From Salegentibacter salegens (GTDB lineage Bacteria; Bacteroidota; Bacteroidia; Flavobacteriales; Flavobacteriaceae): DNA of 64,000 nucleotides. Position numbers and translations under genes: made by a program. The notes beneath the pieces were generated by a model. It did no database searches and had not been told where the DNA came from. It saw nothing but the letters and a program-made list of their open reading frames with translations. The stretch spans positions 124,001 to 188,000 of the forward strand of contig NZ_LT670848.1 of assembly GCF_900142975.1 (NCBI RefSeq). Direction: 5' to 3'. Shown one piece after another: positions 52,808-62,003 of the stretch (position 1 is the first letter of the stretch; each line of letters opens with the position of its first letter).

Positions 52808-54676
52808 ATGACAGATATAATTCAACTTTTACCAGACCATGTAGCGAACCAGATTGCTGCCGGGGAAGTGGTACAACGCCCTGCCTCTGTGGTTAAAGAA
52901 TTGGTTGAAAATGCTATTGATGCCGGTTCTGGCAATATCCAGGTGGTAATTAAAGATGCGGGTAAAACCCTTATTCAGGTTGTGGACGACGGGAAAGGAA
53001 TGAGCCTTACCGATGCCAGGATGTGTTTTGAACGTCACGCTACTTCAAAGATTAAAACTGCTGAAGATCTTTTTAGTTTACAAACCAAAGGTTTTCGAGG
53101 AGAAGCCCTGGCTTCTATCGCCGCGATTGCCCACGTAGAATTAAAAACGAAACCTGAAGACGAAGAAGTAGGCACGCAAATTAAGGTAGAAGGCAGTAAG
53201 GTAGCCAATCAGGATGTTTGTGTTTGCCCAAAAGGAACATCGGTAAGTGTAAAGAACCTGTTTTATAATATTCCGGCGCGAAGAAATTTTCTGAAATCAG
53301 ATTCGGTAGAAACCAGGCATATTATAGATGAATTTCAACGTGTGGCTTTGGCACATCCGCAAATTGCCTTCTCTTTATTTCATAACGGGAGTGAACTTTT
53401 TCAGCTTCCAGAAACTAATCACAGGCAGCGAATTACTAATATTTTTGGCGGAAAAACCAACGAAAAACTGGTGCCGGTAACCGAAGAAACAGAAATTGTT
53501 GAAATTTCTGGCTTTGTAGGTAAACCTGAATTCGCCAAGAAATCACGGGGAGAACAGTTCTTTTTTGTAAATAATCGATTCATAAAAAGTCCTTACTTAA
53601 ATCACGCTGTTGTAGCTGCTTTTGAAGGTTTACTGAAGGATAAATCCTATCCCAGCTATTTTCTTTTCTTAAAAGTGGATCCTAAAAGTATAGATATCAA
53701 TATTCATCCCACAAAAACTGAAATTAAGTTTGACGATGAACACGCGCTTTATGCGATTTTAAGAAGTGCTATAAAACATAGTTTGGGGCAGTTTAATGTA
53801 GCCCCTGTTTTAGATTTTGATCGGGATGCAAACCTGGACACGCCTTACGATTATAAAAATAGATCGGCCGAAGTGCCACAGGTAGAAGTAGATCGTAATT
53901 TTAATCCCTTCCAGGAAGAAAATGCAAGAACTCATAAAAGCTTTTCACATTCGTATTCTTCAAACTTTAAGAAAGAGCGGGGTGAAAGCTGGGAAAGTTT
54001 ATACGCCGGTTTGCAAAGCGAAGATACGCCCAAGCCTGATAGTGATTTTAGGGAAATAGAATTTGAAAGTGAAGAAGTAACCGGAAATCTATTCCAACCT
54101 TCTGAAGATTCACAGGAAAAATCTACCTTTCAGCTTCATAAAAAATATATTGTGAGTACACTGAAAAGCGGGATTTTAGTGATAGATCAACACCGTGCGC
54201 ATACCCGGATTTTATATGAAGAAATGCTGAAAAACATTACCGTTTCAGCCGCGGTGAGTCAGCAGTTGTTGTTTCCGCTTAATCTTCAGTTTAATACGCA
54301 CGAAATAGAAATACTAAAACAACTACAGGATTCACTGGAACAAACAGGATTTGTTTTTTCCGAAGTGAAAAGTAATTCCGTAGAAATTGTAGGAATTCCA
54401 ACGCTTATTTCAGAAAGTGAAGTAGAAATATTACTGGAACAACTTATTGCAGATTTTGAAAATGACGTGCCCGATAATGGTTTTTCACAAACCGATTTAC
54501 TGGCAAAGTCGCTCGCAAAAGGAATGGCGGTAAAATCTGGAACACTTTTAAACAATACCGAGCAGCAACATATCGTTAACAGGTTGTTTGCTTGTAAAGA
54601 ACCCGGGTTAAGCCCGTCTAACAGATCGGTTTTCGTTACTTTAACGGTAGACGAGCTGGATAAAAAATTTATGTAA
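52808..54676 (+). CDS. mutL: DNA mismatch repair protein MutL
   Basis: 622 residues. GHKL ATPase motifs: ELVENAIDAGS, DDGKGMS and TKGFRGEALASIAA, plus a transducer domain to about 330 (HPTKTEIKF). A variable linker leads to the C-terminal dimerisation domain from about 430. The endonuclease motif of many MutLs, DQHAxxExxxxE, reads DQHRAHTRILYE here: the first Glu is Thr, so nicking activity is doubtful. The C-terminal CKEPGLSPSNR replaces the usual CPHGRP zinc site. It is the second gene of a compact run with two rhomboids and an EEP protein. Confidence 0.94.
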   Translation: MTDIIQLLPDHVANQIAAGEVVQRPASVVKELVENAIDAGSGNIQVVIKDAGKTLIQVVDDGKGMSLTDARMCFERHATSKIKTAEDLFSLQTKGFRGEALASIAAIAHVELKTKPEDEEVGTQIKVEGSKVANQDVCVCPKGTSVSVKNLFYNIPARRNFLKSDSVETRHIIDEFQRVALAHPQIAFSLFHNGSELFQLPETNHRQRITNIFGGKTNEKLVPVTEETEIVEISGFVGKPEFAKKSRGEQFFFVNNRFIKSPYLNHAVVAAFEGLLKDKSYPSYFLFLKVDPKSIDINIHPTKTEIKFDDEHALYAILRSAIKHSLGQFNVAPVLDFDRDANLDTPYDYKNRSAEVPQVEVDRNFNPFQEENARTHKSFSHSYSSNFKKERGESWESLYAGLQSEDTPKPDSDFREIEFESEEVTGNLFQPSEDSQEKSTFQLHKKYIVSTLKSGILVIDQHRAHTRILYEEMLKNITVSAAVSQQLLFPLNLQFNTHEIEILKQLQDSLEQTGFVFSEVKSNSVEIVGIPTLISESEVEILLEQLIADFENDVPDNGFSQTDLLAKSLAKGMAVKSGTLLNNTEQQHIVNRLFACKEPGLSPSNRSVFVTLTVDELDKKFM

Positions 54677-55420
54677 ATGGGAAGAATTACCGAAACTGTA
54701 AAAGTACTTTTAATCATCAACGTCATCTTTTTTGTTGGTAGCCAGTTTCTGGGCGATTATGCCTATCAATTATTTGCACTTTGGTTCTTTGAGAACGATA
54801 ATTTTATGGCGTGGCAGTTTGTGAGCCATATGTTTATGCACGGCGGTCTTATGCATATTGTTTTTAATATGTATGCCCTTTGGGCGTTTGGTGGCCCTAT
54901 AGAGCAAATGTTGGGGCAAAAGAAATTTATATTCTTTTACTTTTCAGCCGGGCTTGGAGCGGCTTTTTTACATACGCTGGTAAATTATATAGAATTTAAA
55001 ACCGGTTATAATGCTTTGCTGGATGCCGGGATGAGTATGGGAAGTATAGAACAATTGCTTAAAACGGGAGAATACTCTACCGCAATACTTGATTCTGTAC
55101 CACGGGAAACTTTGCAGGGGTTATATCAAAGTGTGAACACCCCGGCGGTGGGAGCATCGGGTGCTATCTATGGGATTCTTGTTGCTTTTGGAATGATGTT
55201 CCCCAATGTAGAATTATTCCTTTTATTTGTGCCGGTTCCTATTAAAGCGAAATTCTTTATTCCTGCACTTATTTTACTTGATTTATTTTCAGGATTAACC
55301 GGATATTCTTTATTTGGAGGAGGTATTGCTCACTTTGCTCACATTGGGGGAGCCTTGTTCGGCTTTATTATGATGTGGTACTGGAAGAAAAACCAGTTTA
55401 ATCAAAATCGATGGGATTGA
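54677..55420 (+). CDS. rhomboid-family intramembrane serine protease, copy 1
   Basis: 247 residues, about six membrane segments. Rhomboid motifs: HMFMHGGLMHIVFNMYALW, catalytic Ser in VGASGAIYG and catalytic His in HFAHIGGALFGF. It begins directly after the mutL stop and overlaps the next rhomboid gene by 10 bp. Substrates unknown. Confidence 0.92.
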   Translation: MGRITETVKVLLIINVIFFVGSQFLGDYAYQLFALWFFENDNFMAWQFVSHMFMHGGLMHIVFNMYALWAFGGPIEQMLGQKKFIFFYFSAGLGAAFLHTLVNYIEFKTGYNALLDAGMSMGSIEQLLKTGEYSTAILDSVPRETLQGLYQSVNTPAVGASGAIYGILVAFGMMFPNVELFLLFVPVPIKAKFFIPALILLDLFSGLTGYSLFGGGIAHFAHIGGALFGFIMMWYWKKNQFNQNRWD

Positions 55421-56334
55421 TGAAAGGATCTGATAAATTCAAATATAAACTGCAAACCGCTACGGTTGTTGAAAAACTAATCGCAGTTAATGTGCTGGTT
55501 TTTCTGCTGTTTTATCTTTTTAGAACCTTAACCTTTTTGTTTCAGTTACCTTCAGATTTTTTACTGGAGTGGTTTTCTTTTCCGAAGGAATTAGGAGAAT
55601 TTATTTTTAAGCCCTGGTCTATAATTACCTACGCTTTTTTACACGGGGGGATTTGGCATATTCTCTCTAATATGCTAATCTTATATTTCTCTGGAATTTA
55701 TTTTCTGAATTATTTTTCACCCAAACGATTGCTTAATTATTTCTTCTTAGGGGTCATTATGGGGGCTTTGGTATATATGTTAAGTTATAATCTATTTCCT
55801 GCATTTCAGGCCACAGGGAGATCTTATTTAATAGGAGCTTCAGCAGGTGTGATGGCGGTTTTAGTGGGTATTGCTACTTATATTCCAAATATGCGGGTAA
55901 AACTGCTTTTAATAGGAAGCATCAAATTCTGGTATATCGCCGCTTTTTTGGTAGCCCTGGATGTTATTCAAATTCCTATGGGTAATGCCGGTGGGCATTT
56001 AGCCCATCTTGGTGGTGCCGCTTTAGGTTATGCTTACACTAAACAATTACAAAAGGGGAATGATATTGGTGCCTGGTTTGAAAAAATAATGGATAGCTTT
56101 GCTGCTTTGTTTCAACCTACCGAGCGCAAGGCCAAAATGAAAACTGTATACCGAAAAAATACCAATAAAAAATCTGCTGCAGCACAGCGTAAATCTACTT
56201 TTTCTAAGAAGTTGGATAAAGATGAAAAGCAAAAACAAATTGATGCTATTTTAGATAAAATAAGCAAAAGCGGTTATGATAGTTTGAGCAAAAGCGAGAA
56301 AGATTTTCTATTTAAAGCCGGTAAAGAAGATTAA
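55411..56334 (+). CDS. rhomboid-family intramembrane serine protease, copy 2
   Basis: 307 residues. Six membrane segments with FLHGGIWHILSNMLILY, catalytic Ser in IGASAGVMAVL and His in GHLAHLGGAALGY. The soluble tail from about 235 is very basic and ends with an acidic-basic helix pair (KDEKQKQIDAILDKISKSG; LSKSEKDFLFKAGKE), a tail seen in Bacteroidetes rhomboids. It overlaps copy 1 by 10 bp and abuts the EEP gene, so the two proteases are coexpressed. Confidence 0.9.
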   Translation: MGLMKGSDKFKYKLQTATVVEKLIAVNVLVFLLFYLFRTLTFLFQLPSDFLLEWFSFPKELGEFIFKPWSIITYAFLHGGIWHILSNMLILYFSGIYFLNYFSPKRLLNYFFLGVIMGALVYMLSYNLFPAFQATGRSYLIGASAGVMAVLVGIATYIPNMRVKLLLIGSIKFWYIAAFLVALDVIQIPMGNAGGHLAHLGGAALGYAYTKQLQKGNDIGAWFEKIMDSFAALFQPTERKAKMKTVYRKNTNKKSAAAQRKSTFSKKLDKDEKQKQIDAILDKISKSGYDSLSKSEKDFLFKAGKED

Positions 56335-57360
56335 ATGAAGAATCTCGGACTCATAGATAAGATTATTTTTATCTTAAATTCCCTTGCTGCTACGGCGCTT
56401 TTATTATCGTATTTGCTTGCTTTTATCCCTCCAAAATCTTTTCCATTACTTTCAGTATTAAGCCTTGGGGTTCCGGTTTTAATTCTAATAAACCTGGTAT
56501 TTATGGTTTATTGGATTATAAGGTTTAAAAGACAATTTCTATTATCTCTTATTATTTTGCTTGTGGGCTATAATTATGTGACCAATCTGTACCATTTTAC
56601 GGGAGATACGCAAACTTCTGAAGAGGAGCTGAGCATTATGAGCTATAATGTTAGAATGTTTAACTCTTATGAATGGACAGATGAAAAGGATATTCCGGAT
56701 AAAATAACGAATTTTATTAAGGAGAAAGATCCAGACATTCTATTAACCCAGGAACATACAGTAGATATAACTAATTTAAAAGAGATTTATCCTTACTATT
56801 TTGTTCATCGCAAAGGAAGAAATTCAGAATTTGGGTCAGCGATTTTCTCTAAGTATCCAATATTGGAGAAGATTTCTGTAGATTTTCCTCATAACGGTAA
56901 CAATAATGCGATTTACACAGATGTCGTGGTGAAAGAAGATACCCTGCGAATTTTTAATGTTCATTTTCAATCCCTTAATATAAAACCAGATATAGGTTCA
57001 CTTCGTAGAGAAGATTCTAAAAAATTGCTGGGTCGTATAGGTTACGGTTTTAGTTTACAGCAAGAGCAGGCCGAAATGATGATGGAGAAGGTTAATAAAA
57101 CACCTTATAAAACCATAATCGCCGGTGATTTTAATAATACCGCTTTCTCCTACATTTATGAAATGATAAATAAAGAAGATAGGTTTACCGATGCTTTTTT
57201 ACATTCGGGAGAAGGTTTTGGACAAACCTTTAAACTGAATTACTTCCCCTTAAGAATTGATTTTATTTGGGTTGATAATAACTTTCAAATAAACGACTAT
57301 AAGCGATTTAAAAATGAATTTTCAGACCACTATCCTATTATAACCAAAATTAAAATTTAA
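56335..57360 (+). CDS. EEP-family hydrolase with N-terminal membrane segments
   Basis: 341 residues. Three membrane segments within 1-85, then a complete EEP domain: SIMSYNVRMFN (Asn), LLTQEHT (Glu), FNVHFQSL, IAGDFNNT (Asp/Asn) and the C-terminal SDHYPI (Asp/His). All catalytic residues are visible, unlike in the cut relative at 1-602. A periplasmic or outer-leaflet phosphodiesterase is likely; substrate unknown. It starts immediately after the rhomboid stop; its 3' end overlaps the convergent WbqC gene by 11 bp. Confidence 0.85.
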   Translation: MKNLGLIDKIIFILNSLAATALLLSYLLAFIPPKSFPLLSVLSLGVPVLILINLVFMVYWIIRFKRQFLLSLIILLVGYNYVTNLYHFTGDTQTSEEELSIMSYNVRMFNSYEWTDEKDIPDKITNFIKEKDPDILLTQEHTVDITNLKEIYPYYFVHRKGRNSEFGSAIFSKYPILEKISVDFPHNGNNNAIYTDVVVKEDTLRIFNVHFQSLNIKPDIGSLRREDSKKLLGRIGYGFSLQQEQAEMMMEKVNKTPYKTIIAGDFNNTAFSYIYEMINKEDRFTDAFLHSGEGFGQTFKLNYFPLRIDFIWVDNNFQINDYKRFKNEFSDHYPIITKIKI

Positions 57361-58000
57361 GCTCCTGGGCTTCGAGGTAACTGGTAGTGTTTGGTCCTTC
57401 ATTAAAAAGAAGGTCTAAAATACATAAATTAGGTAAAAAACCATGTTTCTCTTTAAAAACCTGGGTGTACTCTTCCTGATTAAATTTGAATTTCCCTTTA
57501 GCTTTAATCAAGGTTCGCAGATCTTTTTTATCTTCAGGATGAAGAATATATTCTGAAGTTTTCCTGAAATCAAAATCCAGCTGAAGTGAATCTGTAATAA
57601 ATTCCAGACAGGCATAATTGAAATCTAAGAGATAATCGAATTTCTTATGATAGAGAGGATAAATATCATCTTCATAAAATTCGAAAAAAGGCGACGTCTG
57701 GTAAGAAGCTTTTAAGGCCCGCCAATGTTGCTTTTGCCATTCAAAATCGTTTTCAATTTTAACTTCTTTATAAAGTTGATGCTTTCCGGCTTCTTTAGGT
57801 TCGCCGGTTAAAGCAGAACGATGTTTAATAGGAATATTCAGCAGTAATTTCCCATTGGAATCATAGATATACATCCGGTTTCTATAGGTTTGCTTTTGGT
57901 AATTATCTTCATTTTCAAAAAAGACTTTATCTGCATTTACCAGCGCAACAAATTGAGAAACCGGCCCGAAATAGGCCGGATGTATTAAAATTTCTTCCAT
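57350..58000 (-). CDS. WbqC family protein
   Basis: 216 residues. HPAYFGPVSQFVALVNADKVF at the N-terminus and NRMYIYDSNGKLLLNIPIKH are WbqC motifs; the C-terminus contains CILDLLFNEGPNT. The family is tied to polysaccharide gene clusters in some bacteria, but in Flavobacteriia it is found after lepB, as here. The gene begins 1 bp from the lepB stop. Exact role unknown. Confidence 0.88.
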   Translation of the reverse strand: MEEILIHPAYFGPVSQFVALVNADKVFFENEDNYQKQTYRNRMYIYDSNGKLLLNIPIKHRSALTGEPKEAGKHQLYKEVKIENDFEWQKQHWRALKASYQTSPFFEFYEDDIYPLYHKKFDYLLDFNYACLEFITDSLQLDFDFRKTSEYILHPEDKKDLRTLIKAKGKFKFNQEEYTQVFKEKHGFLPNLCILDLLFNEGPNTTSYLEAQELKF

Positions 58001-59575
58001 TTAGGCGTTTTTCCTGCGTTTTTTGAAGTAATTGAAAGCGATAATTATAACTACTAATATCAGGAAATAGGGGAGGTAAGAAGTTGGTGTTGCATCTCCC
58101 TTTACCGTTGTAAAAACGCGATCCCATCTAATTTTATTAAAGAAGCCCTGGGCGTTGGTATCCCAGCTCATCCATACAAAAACAGGTTTTCCTACTACGT
58201 GATTTTCGGGAACAAAGCCCCAGGTACGGCTGTCTTCACTGTTATGGCGGTTATCACCCATCATCCAGTAATAATTCTGCTTAAAAGTGTAAGAATTTGT
58301 GGGTTGCCCATTTAATAAAACCTGGGTTCCGTTAAGGCTTAGTTTGTTATTTATTCCCATTTCACTCCCTTCGTAAGTTTCTATAACTCGCTTGTAGAAG
58401 GGCATTGATTCAGCAGTAAGATCTACCGTGGCACCTTCTTCGGGAATATAAATTGGGCCCATATAGTCGTTATTCCAATTTAGCTTTCCATTATTGGGAA
58501 AAATGCTTCGATCTTTAGACCCTAAGGAATCAGAGTATCTTTCAATACTGGTAACGTTAGGATGATTTTTAATTCGATTATATGCAGCTTCGGTTAAAGC
58601 TTTTATATAAAACTGATTTGTGTTTGAATCGTGATAATAACCATCGGTGATATCATATTCTTCATATAAATAGCGAGGATTAAAACCTTGTCCGTTGGTA
58701 GTACCAATATAAGTGAACTGGGTTTTTGCACGCCCCGGAAGCTGAAGCGGCTCGTTATTTACCACCACTTTTCCTGCGCGAACCTCTAGCGAATCCCCGG
58801 GAATTCCAACAGCACGTTTTACGTAGTTAGATTTCTTGTCTATGGGTTTATAATAATATTTCCCATCTCCATATTGTTGAAAAGCGTTTACCGTATCTAC
58901 GGGCCAGTTAAATACTACAATATCGTTTCGTTCTATCTCTTCAAAACCCGGTAATCTTAAATATGGGATTTGAGGGTCGGTTAAGTAAGATTTCACTCCT
59001 AAAACCGGAATTGTATCGTGAACCATAGGAAACGCAACCGCTGTTCTCGGTAACCTTGCACCATAATGAAACTTACTTACAAACAAAAAATCCCCAACCA
59101 GTAAGGTTTTCTCCAAAGAGGAAGTTGGGATGGTGAATGGTTGCATCACATAGGTATGCACAATGGTTGCGGCAATTACTGCAAAAAGTATAGAGCTTAT
59201 CCATTCGCCGGCAGCGGTTCCTGGTTTCAGGCTTCGATCTTCAATATATTTTACATCGGTTGCATAATTAATGTAGTAAATATAAAAACCGAGTGTTATA
59301 ATAGCTAAAATAGTATCTGTGGTACTATGCCGTCCATAACTTCTAATGGTTTCTACCCAAATTACCGGGAACATAATGAGGTTTACAATAGGGATAAACA
59401 GAAGGATCACCCACCACCATGGGCGGTTTATGATTTTCATTAAAATTACTGCATTGTAAATAGGAATTGCGGCTTCCCAGGCTTGTCTTCCCGCTTTTTG
59501 ATAAAGTTTCCAGGTACCTGCAAAGTGAATAACCTGAACCAGCAGAAAAAAGAGAAACCATTGTGTAAACGTCAT
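58001..59575 (-). CDS. lepB: signal peptidase I, long Bacteroidetes form
   Basis: 524 residues, much longer than the 324-residue E. coli enzyme. Residues 1-110 hold about three extra membrane segments of the DUF5684 type (KAGRQAWEAAIPIYN; WWWVILLFIPIVNL). The S26 core starts near 130: the catalytic Ser lies in TIPTSSLEKTLLVGD, the general-base Lys region in NYVKRAVGIPGDSLEV, and MGDNRHNSEDSRTWG near the end. An insertion of about 140 residues lies between the Lys region and the last motif. It cleaves signal peptides of exported proteins. Order dapB-lepB-WbqC is typical of the group. Confidence 0.94.
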   Translation of the reverse strand: MTFTQWFLFFLLVQVIHFAGTWKLYQKAGRQAWEAAIPIYNAVILMKIINRPWWWVILLFIPIVNLIMFPVIWVETIRSYGRHSTTDTILAIITLGFYIYYINYATDVKYIEDRSLKPGTAAGEWISSILFAVIAATIVHTYVMQPFTIPTSSLEKTLLVGDFLFVSKFHYGARLPRTAVAFPMVHDTIPVLGVKSYLTDPQIPYLRLPGFEEIERNDIVVFNWPVDTVNAFQQYGDGKYYYKPIDKKSNYVKRAVGIPGDSLEVRAGKVVVNNEPLQLPGRAKTQFTYIGTTNGQGFNPRYLYEEYDITDGYYHDSNTNQFYIKALTEAAYNRIKNHPNVTSIERYSDSLGSKDRSIFPNNGKLNWNNDYMGPIYIPEEGATVDLTAESMPFYKRVIETYEGSEMGINNKLSLNGTQVLLNGQPTNSYTFKQNYYWMMGDNRHNSEDSRTWGFVPENHVVGKPVFVWMSWDTNAQGFFNKIRWDRVFTTVKGDATPTSYLPYFLILVVIIIAFNYFKKRRKNA

Positions 59576-59630
59576 ATTTTTATTCTTTGCTTATTAGTAA
59601 CAAAATCCACTCTTTGTTACTATATTTTGT

Positions 59631-60344
59631 TTAAAATTGGCTGGAAAGTACATCTTGCATGGTGAATACTCCTTTTTTATCTTTAAGCCATTCAGCAGCA
59701 ATTACTGCACCCAGGGCAAATCCCTGTCGCGAATTTGCGGTATGCATAATTTCTATAGAATCTATTTTAGATTTATAAGAAACGGTATGAGTGCCGGGCA
59801 CGTCCTCAATTCTTTTTGCTTTAATCGGGATTTCATCGGCTGCAGCGTGATCCAGTTGCCAATTGTTCTTTTTATCGTTTTCAGAAACTATTTGTTGGGC
59901 CAAACTTATAGCGGTACCGCTTGGGGCGTCTTGTTTTTGTGTATGATGAATTTCTTCAATTTCAACGGCATAATCATCCATACCGTTCATCATTTTGGCT
60001 AATTTTTTATTCAGCTCAAAGAATAAATTTACGCCTACACTAAAGTTTGAAGCATAAATAAAAGCGCTATCTTCTTTTTTGCAAATTTCTGTAGCCTTTT
60101 CATAATCATCAAGCCAGCCTGTAGTTCCACAAACTACCGGGATATTATTTTTAAAACAAGTAGTGATATTTTTAAACGCTGCTTTAGGAACGCTAAAGTC
60201 TATAGCAACATCAATTTCCATCTTATCTATCTCGAAAGTATCAATATCTTCTTCGAGCTTCAAAACAATTTCGTGTCCACGGTTTGCTGCAATCTCTTCG
60301 ATTGTTTTCCCCATTTTTCCGTAACCTAAAAGTGCTATTTTCAT
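59631..60344 (-). CDS. dapB: 4-hydroxy-tetrahydrodipicolinate reductase
   Basis: 237 residues. NAD(P)-binding LLGYGKMGKTIEE at the start, CGTTGW near 92, ASNFSVGVN, and EIHHTQKQDAPSGTA with the catalytic His and Lys. It is slightly shorter than the E. coli enzyme (273), usual for Bacteroidetes. It acts in lysine and diaminopimelate synthesis, downstream of the aspartate semialdehyde branch that also feeds thrA. Confidence 0.95.
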   Translation of the reverse strand: MKIALLGYGKMGKTIEEIAANRGHEIVLKLEEDIDTFEIDKMEIDVAIDFSVPKAAFKNITTCFKNNIPVVCGTTGWLDDYEKATEICKKEDSAFIYASNFSVGVNLFFELNKKLAKMMNGMDDYAVEIEEIHHTQKQDAPSGTAISLAQQIVSENDKKNNWQLDHAAADEIPIKAKRIEDVPGTHTVSYKSKIDSIEIMHTANSRQGFALGAVIAAEWLKDKKGVFTMQDVLSSQF

Positions 60345-60413
60345 CTCTATAAGTTTTTAAGCTATGTTTTAATCTTTTGCAATACGATTAAAACGATAAC
60401 AAATATTACTATC

Positions 60414-60518
60414 TATTTTTACTCGATAATCGAAATTTAATGCTCCGAGGCTTGCCTCAAAATTAAAATATTGTTTCCTATGTATGCCTCATGGGCTTGC
60501 CCCGAGGTAGTTTACTAA
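60414..60518. repeat. dispersed intergenic repeat, copy B
   Basis: Same order as copy A (46392-46507): TATTTTTACTCGATAATCG, hairpin GAGGC-TT-GCCTC (60447-60458), TTTCCTAT, hairpin GGGC-TT-GCCC (60493-60502), TAGTTTACTAA. Its right end overlaps the last bases and stop codon of the DUF5683 gene. Confidence 0.75.
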
Positions 60519-61105
60519 AATCTATAATTTAGGGATACTCCATATTTGGATTTGCCCGTAAAATTATCGAATTCCATATTAGGTTTTAAACTAAGATCTT
60601 CACTAACATTAAATTGCTGTAGGTGTGCGTCTACATTGGCATCTATAATATTCAAGACATAAAATCCTGCGATTACCAATATCGATATTTCTTTATTTCT
60701 GCGGTAAAATTCCTGGGCTCTTATTAGCCCATCGTCAGTTATTCTTTGATCCCCGTCTACAGTAAATTCATCTTTCCTGCCGGCGAGTCGATTTTTATAA
60801 GCATCTCTATATCGGTTCCATTCTTTATTGTTATTGATATAGAAATATACTCCGGTTCCAATTCCTGCATAAACGAGAGGGATTTTCCAATAACGGCCAT
60901 TATATGCCTGTCCTAAGCCGGGTAGAATAGCCGAATAAAATGCAGCTTTAGCGGGTGCCAGCGCATTGTAAGGTTTATAATCTTTTTCTTCTGAAACAGT
61001 ATCTGGTACTTCAGGAGTTTCAACTCTTAAAGAATCTTCCTGGGCTGTAAGTTTGAAAACGAACAACAGAAAAAAGAGAAATGATAGTACCCGATTAGTC
61101 TTCAC
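60515..61105 (-). CDS. DUF5683 membrane protein
   Basis: 196 residues. Signal peptide (VLSFLFFLLFVFKLTAQ), then the DUF5683 core: APAKAAFYSAILPGLGQAYN, WKIPLVYAGIGTGVYFYINN and IDANVDAHLQQFNVSEDL. Two or three membrane segments. Probably an outer-membrane or envelope protein specific to Bacteroidetes; role unknown. It overlaps parB by 11 bp and sits in the typical order parA-parB-DUF5683-dapB-lepB. Confidence 0.88.
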   Translation of the reverse strand: MKTNRVLSFLFFLLFVFKLTAQEDSLRVETPEVPDTVSEEKDYKPYNALAPAKAAFYSAILPGLGQAYNGRYWKIPLVYAGIGTGVYFYINNNKEWNRYRDAYKNRLAGRKDEFTVDGDQRITDDGLIRAQEFYRRNKEISILVIAGFYVLNIIDANVDAHLQQFNVSEDLSLKPNMEFDNFTGKSKYGVSLNYRF

Positions 61106-62000
61106 CCTGAATAAGTTTTTTTAGTCGCATAAAATCTTCTTCGGAAGTAAAAGGAATACTAAGTTTTCCCGAGCCTTTTTTAGTGACTTTAACATCAACT
61201 TTTGTCCTGAGATATTCTGAAAATTCTTTGATTCCTTTTTTATAAGAAGTAGGGACTGAAGCTGCTTTCTTAGTAGATTTTGAAGCTTTCGCACCTTCGT
61301 TTACTTCACGTACTAATTGCTCGGTCTCTCTAACCGATAAAGACTTTTGAAGTATTTTTTCGTAAATATCTAATTGCTTCTGCGGATCGTTCACATTTAT
61401 AAGTGCACGGCCGTGGCCCATACTCATAAACCCATCTCGCATTCCTGTTTGAATTATAGGATCTAATTTTAGAAGGCGCAAGTAATTAGCAATAGTAGAT
61501 CGATTTTTACCAATACGTTCACTTAATTGTTCCTGGGTAAGGTTTATTTCGTCTATTAAACGTTGGTAGGAAAGTGAAATCTCAATGGGATCCAGATCCT
61601 GGCGTTGAATGTTTTCAACCAAAGCCATTTCTAAAGATTCCTGGTCGTTGGCAATCCTTATGTATGCTGGAATTGTTTTTAAACCTACCAATTTTGAAGC
61701 GCGATAACGGCGTTCTCCCGAAACCAGTTGGTATTTATCAAAATCCAGTTTTCTTACGGTAATTGGTTGAATTACGCCGAGTTCCTTGATGGAAGAGGCT
61801 AGCTCTTTAAGGCTGTCTTCATTAAAACTCGTTCTTGGTTGAAACGGATTTACTTCAACAGAGTCTAAATCCAATTCCACAATATGCCCAACTAGTTTGT
61901 CGGCATTTTTATCTTCTGCAGATTGTATATCGTTTTGCGGATCTTTCAATAAAGCCGAGAGTCCACGTCCTAAAGCTTGTTTTTTGGTCGCCTTCGCCAT
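61095..62000 (-). CDS. parB: chromosome partitioning protein ParB
   Basis: 301 residues. The N-terminal KKQALGRGLSALL is typical. The CTPase/ParB box is LVSGERRYRASKLVGL, with the preceding NPFQPRTSFNEDSLKELASS. Helix-turn-helix LTQEQLSERIGKNRSTIANYL near 160-180. The C-terminal dimerisation region follows a basic linker. It binds parS and works with ParA 3 bp upstream. I found no clear parS palindrome in the window. Confidence 0.95.
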   Translation of the reverse strand: MAKATKKQALGRGLSALLKDPQNDIQSAEDKNADKLVGHIVELDLDSVEVNPFQPRTSFNEDSLKELASSIKELGVIQPITVRKLDFDKYQLVSGERRYRASKLVGLKTIPAYIRIANDQESLEMALVENIQRQDLDPIEISLSYQRLIDEINLTQEQLSERIGKNRSTIANYLRLLKLDPIIQTGMRDGFMSMGHGRALINVNDPQKQLDIYEKILQKSLSVRETEQLVREVNEGAKASKSTKKAASVPTSYKKGIKEFSEYLRTKVDVKVTKKGSGKLSIPFTSEEDFMRLKKLIQGED

Positions 62001-62003
62001 CTT

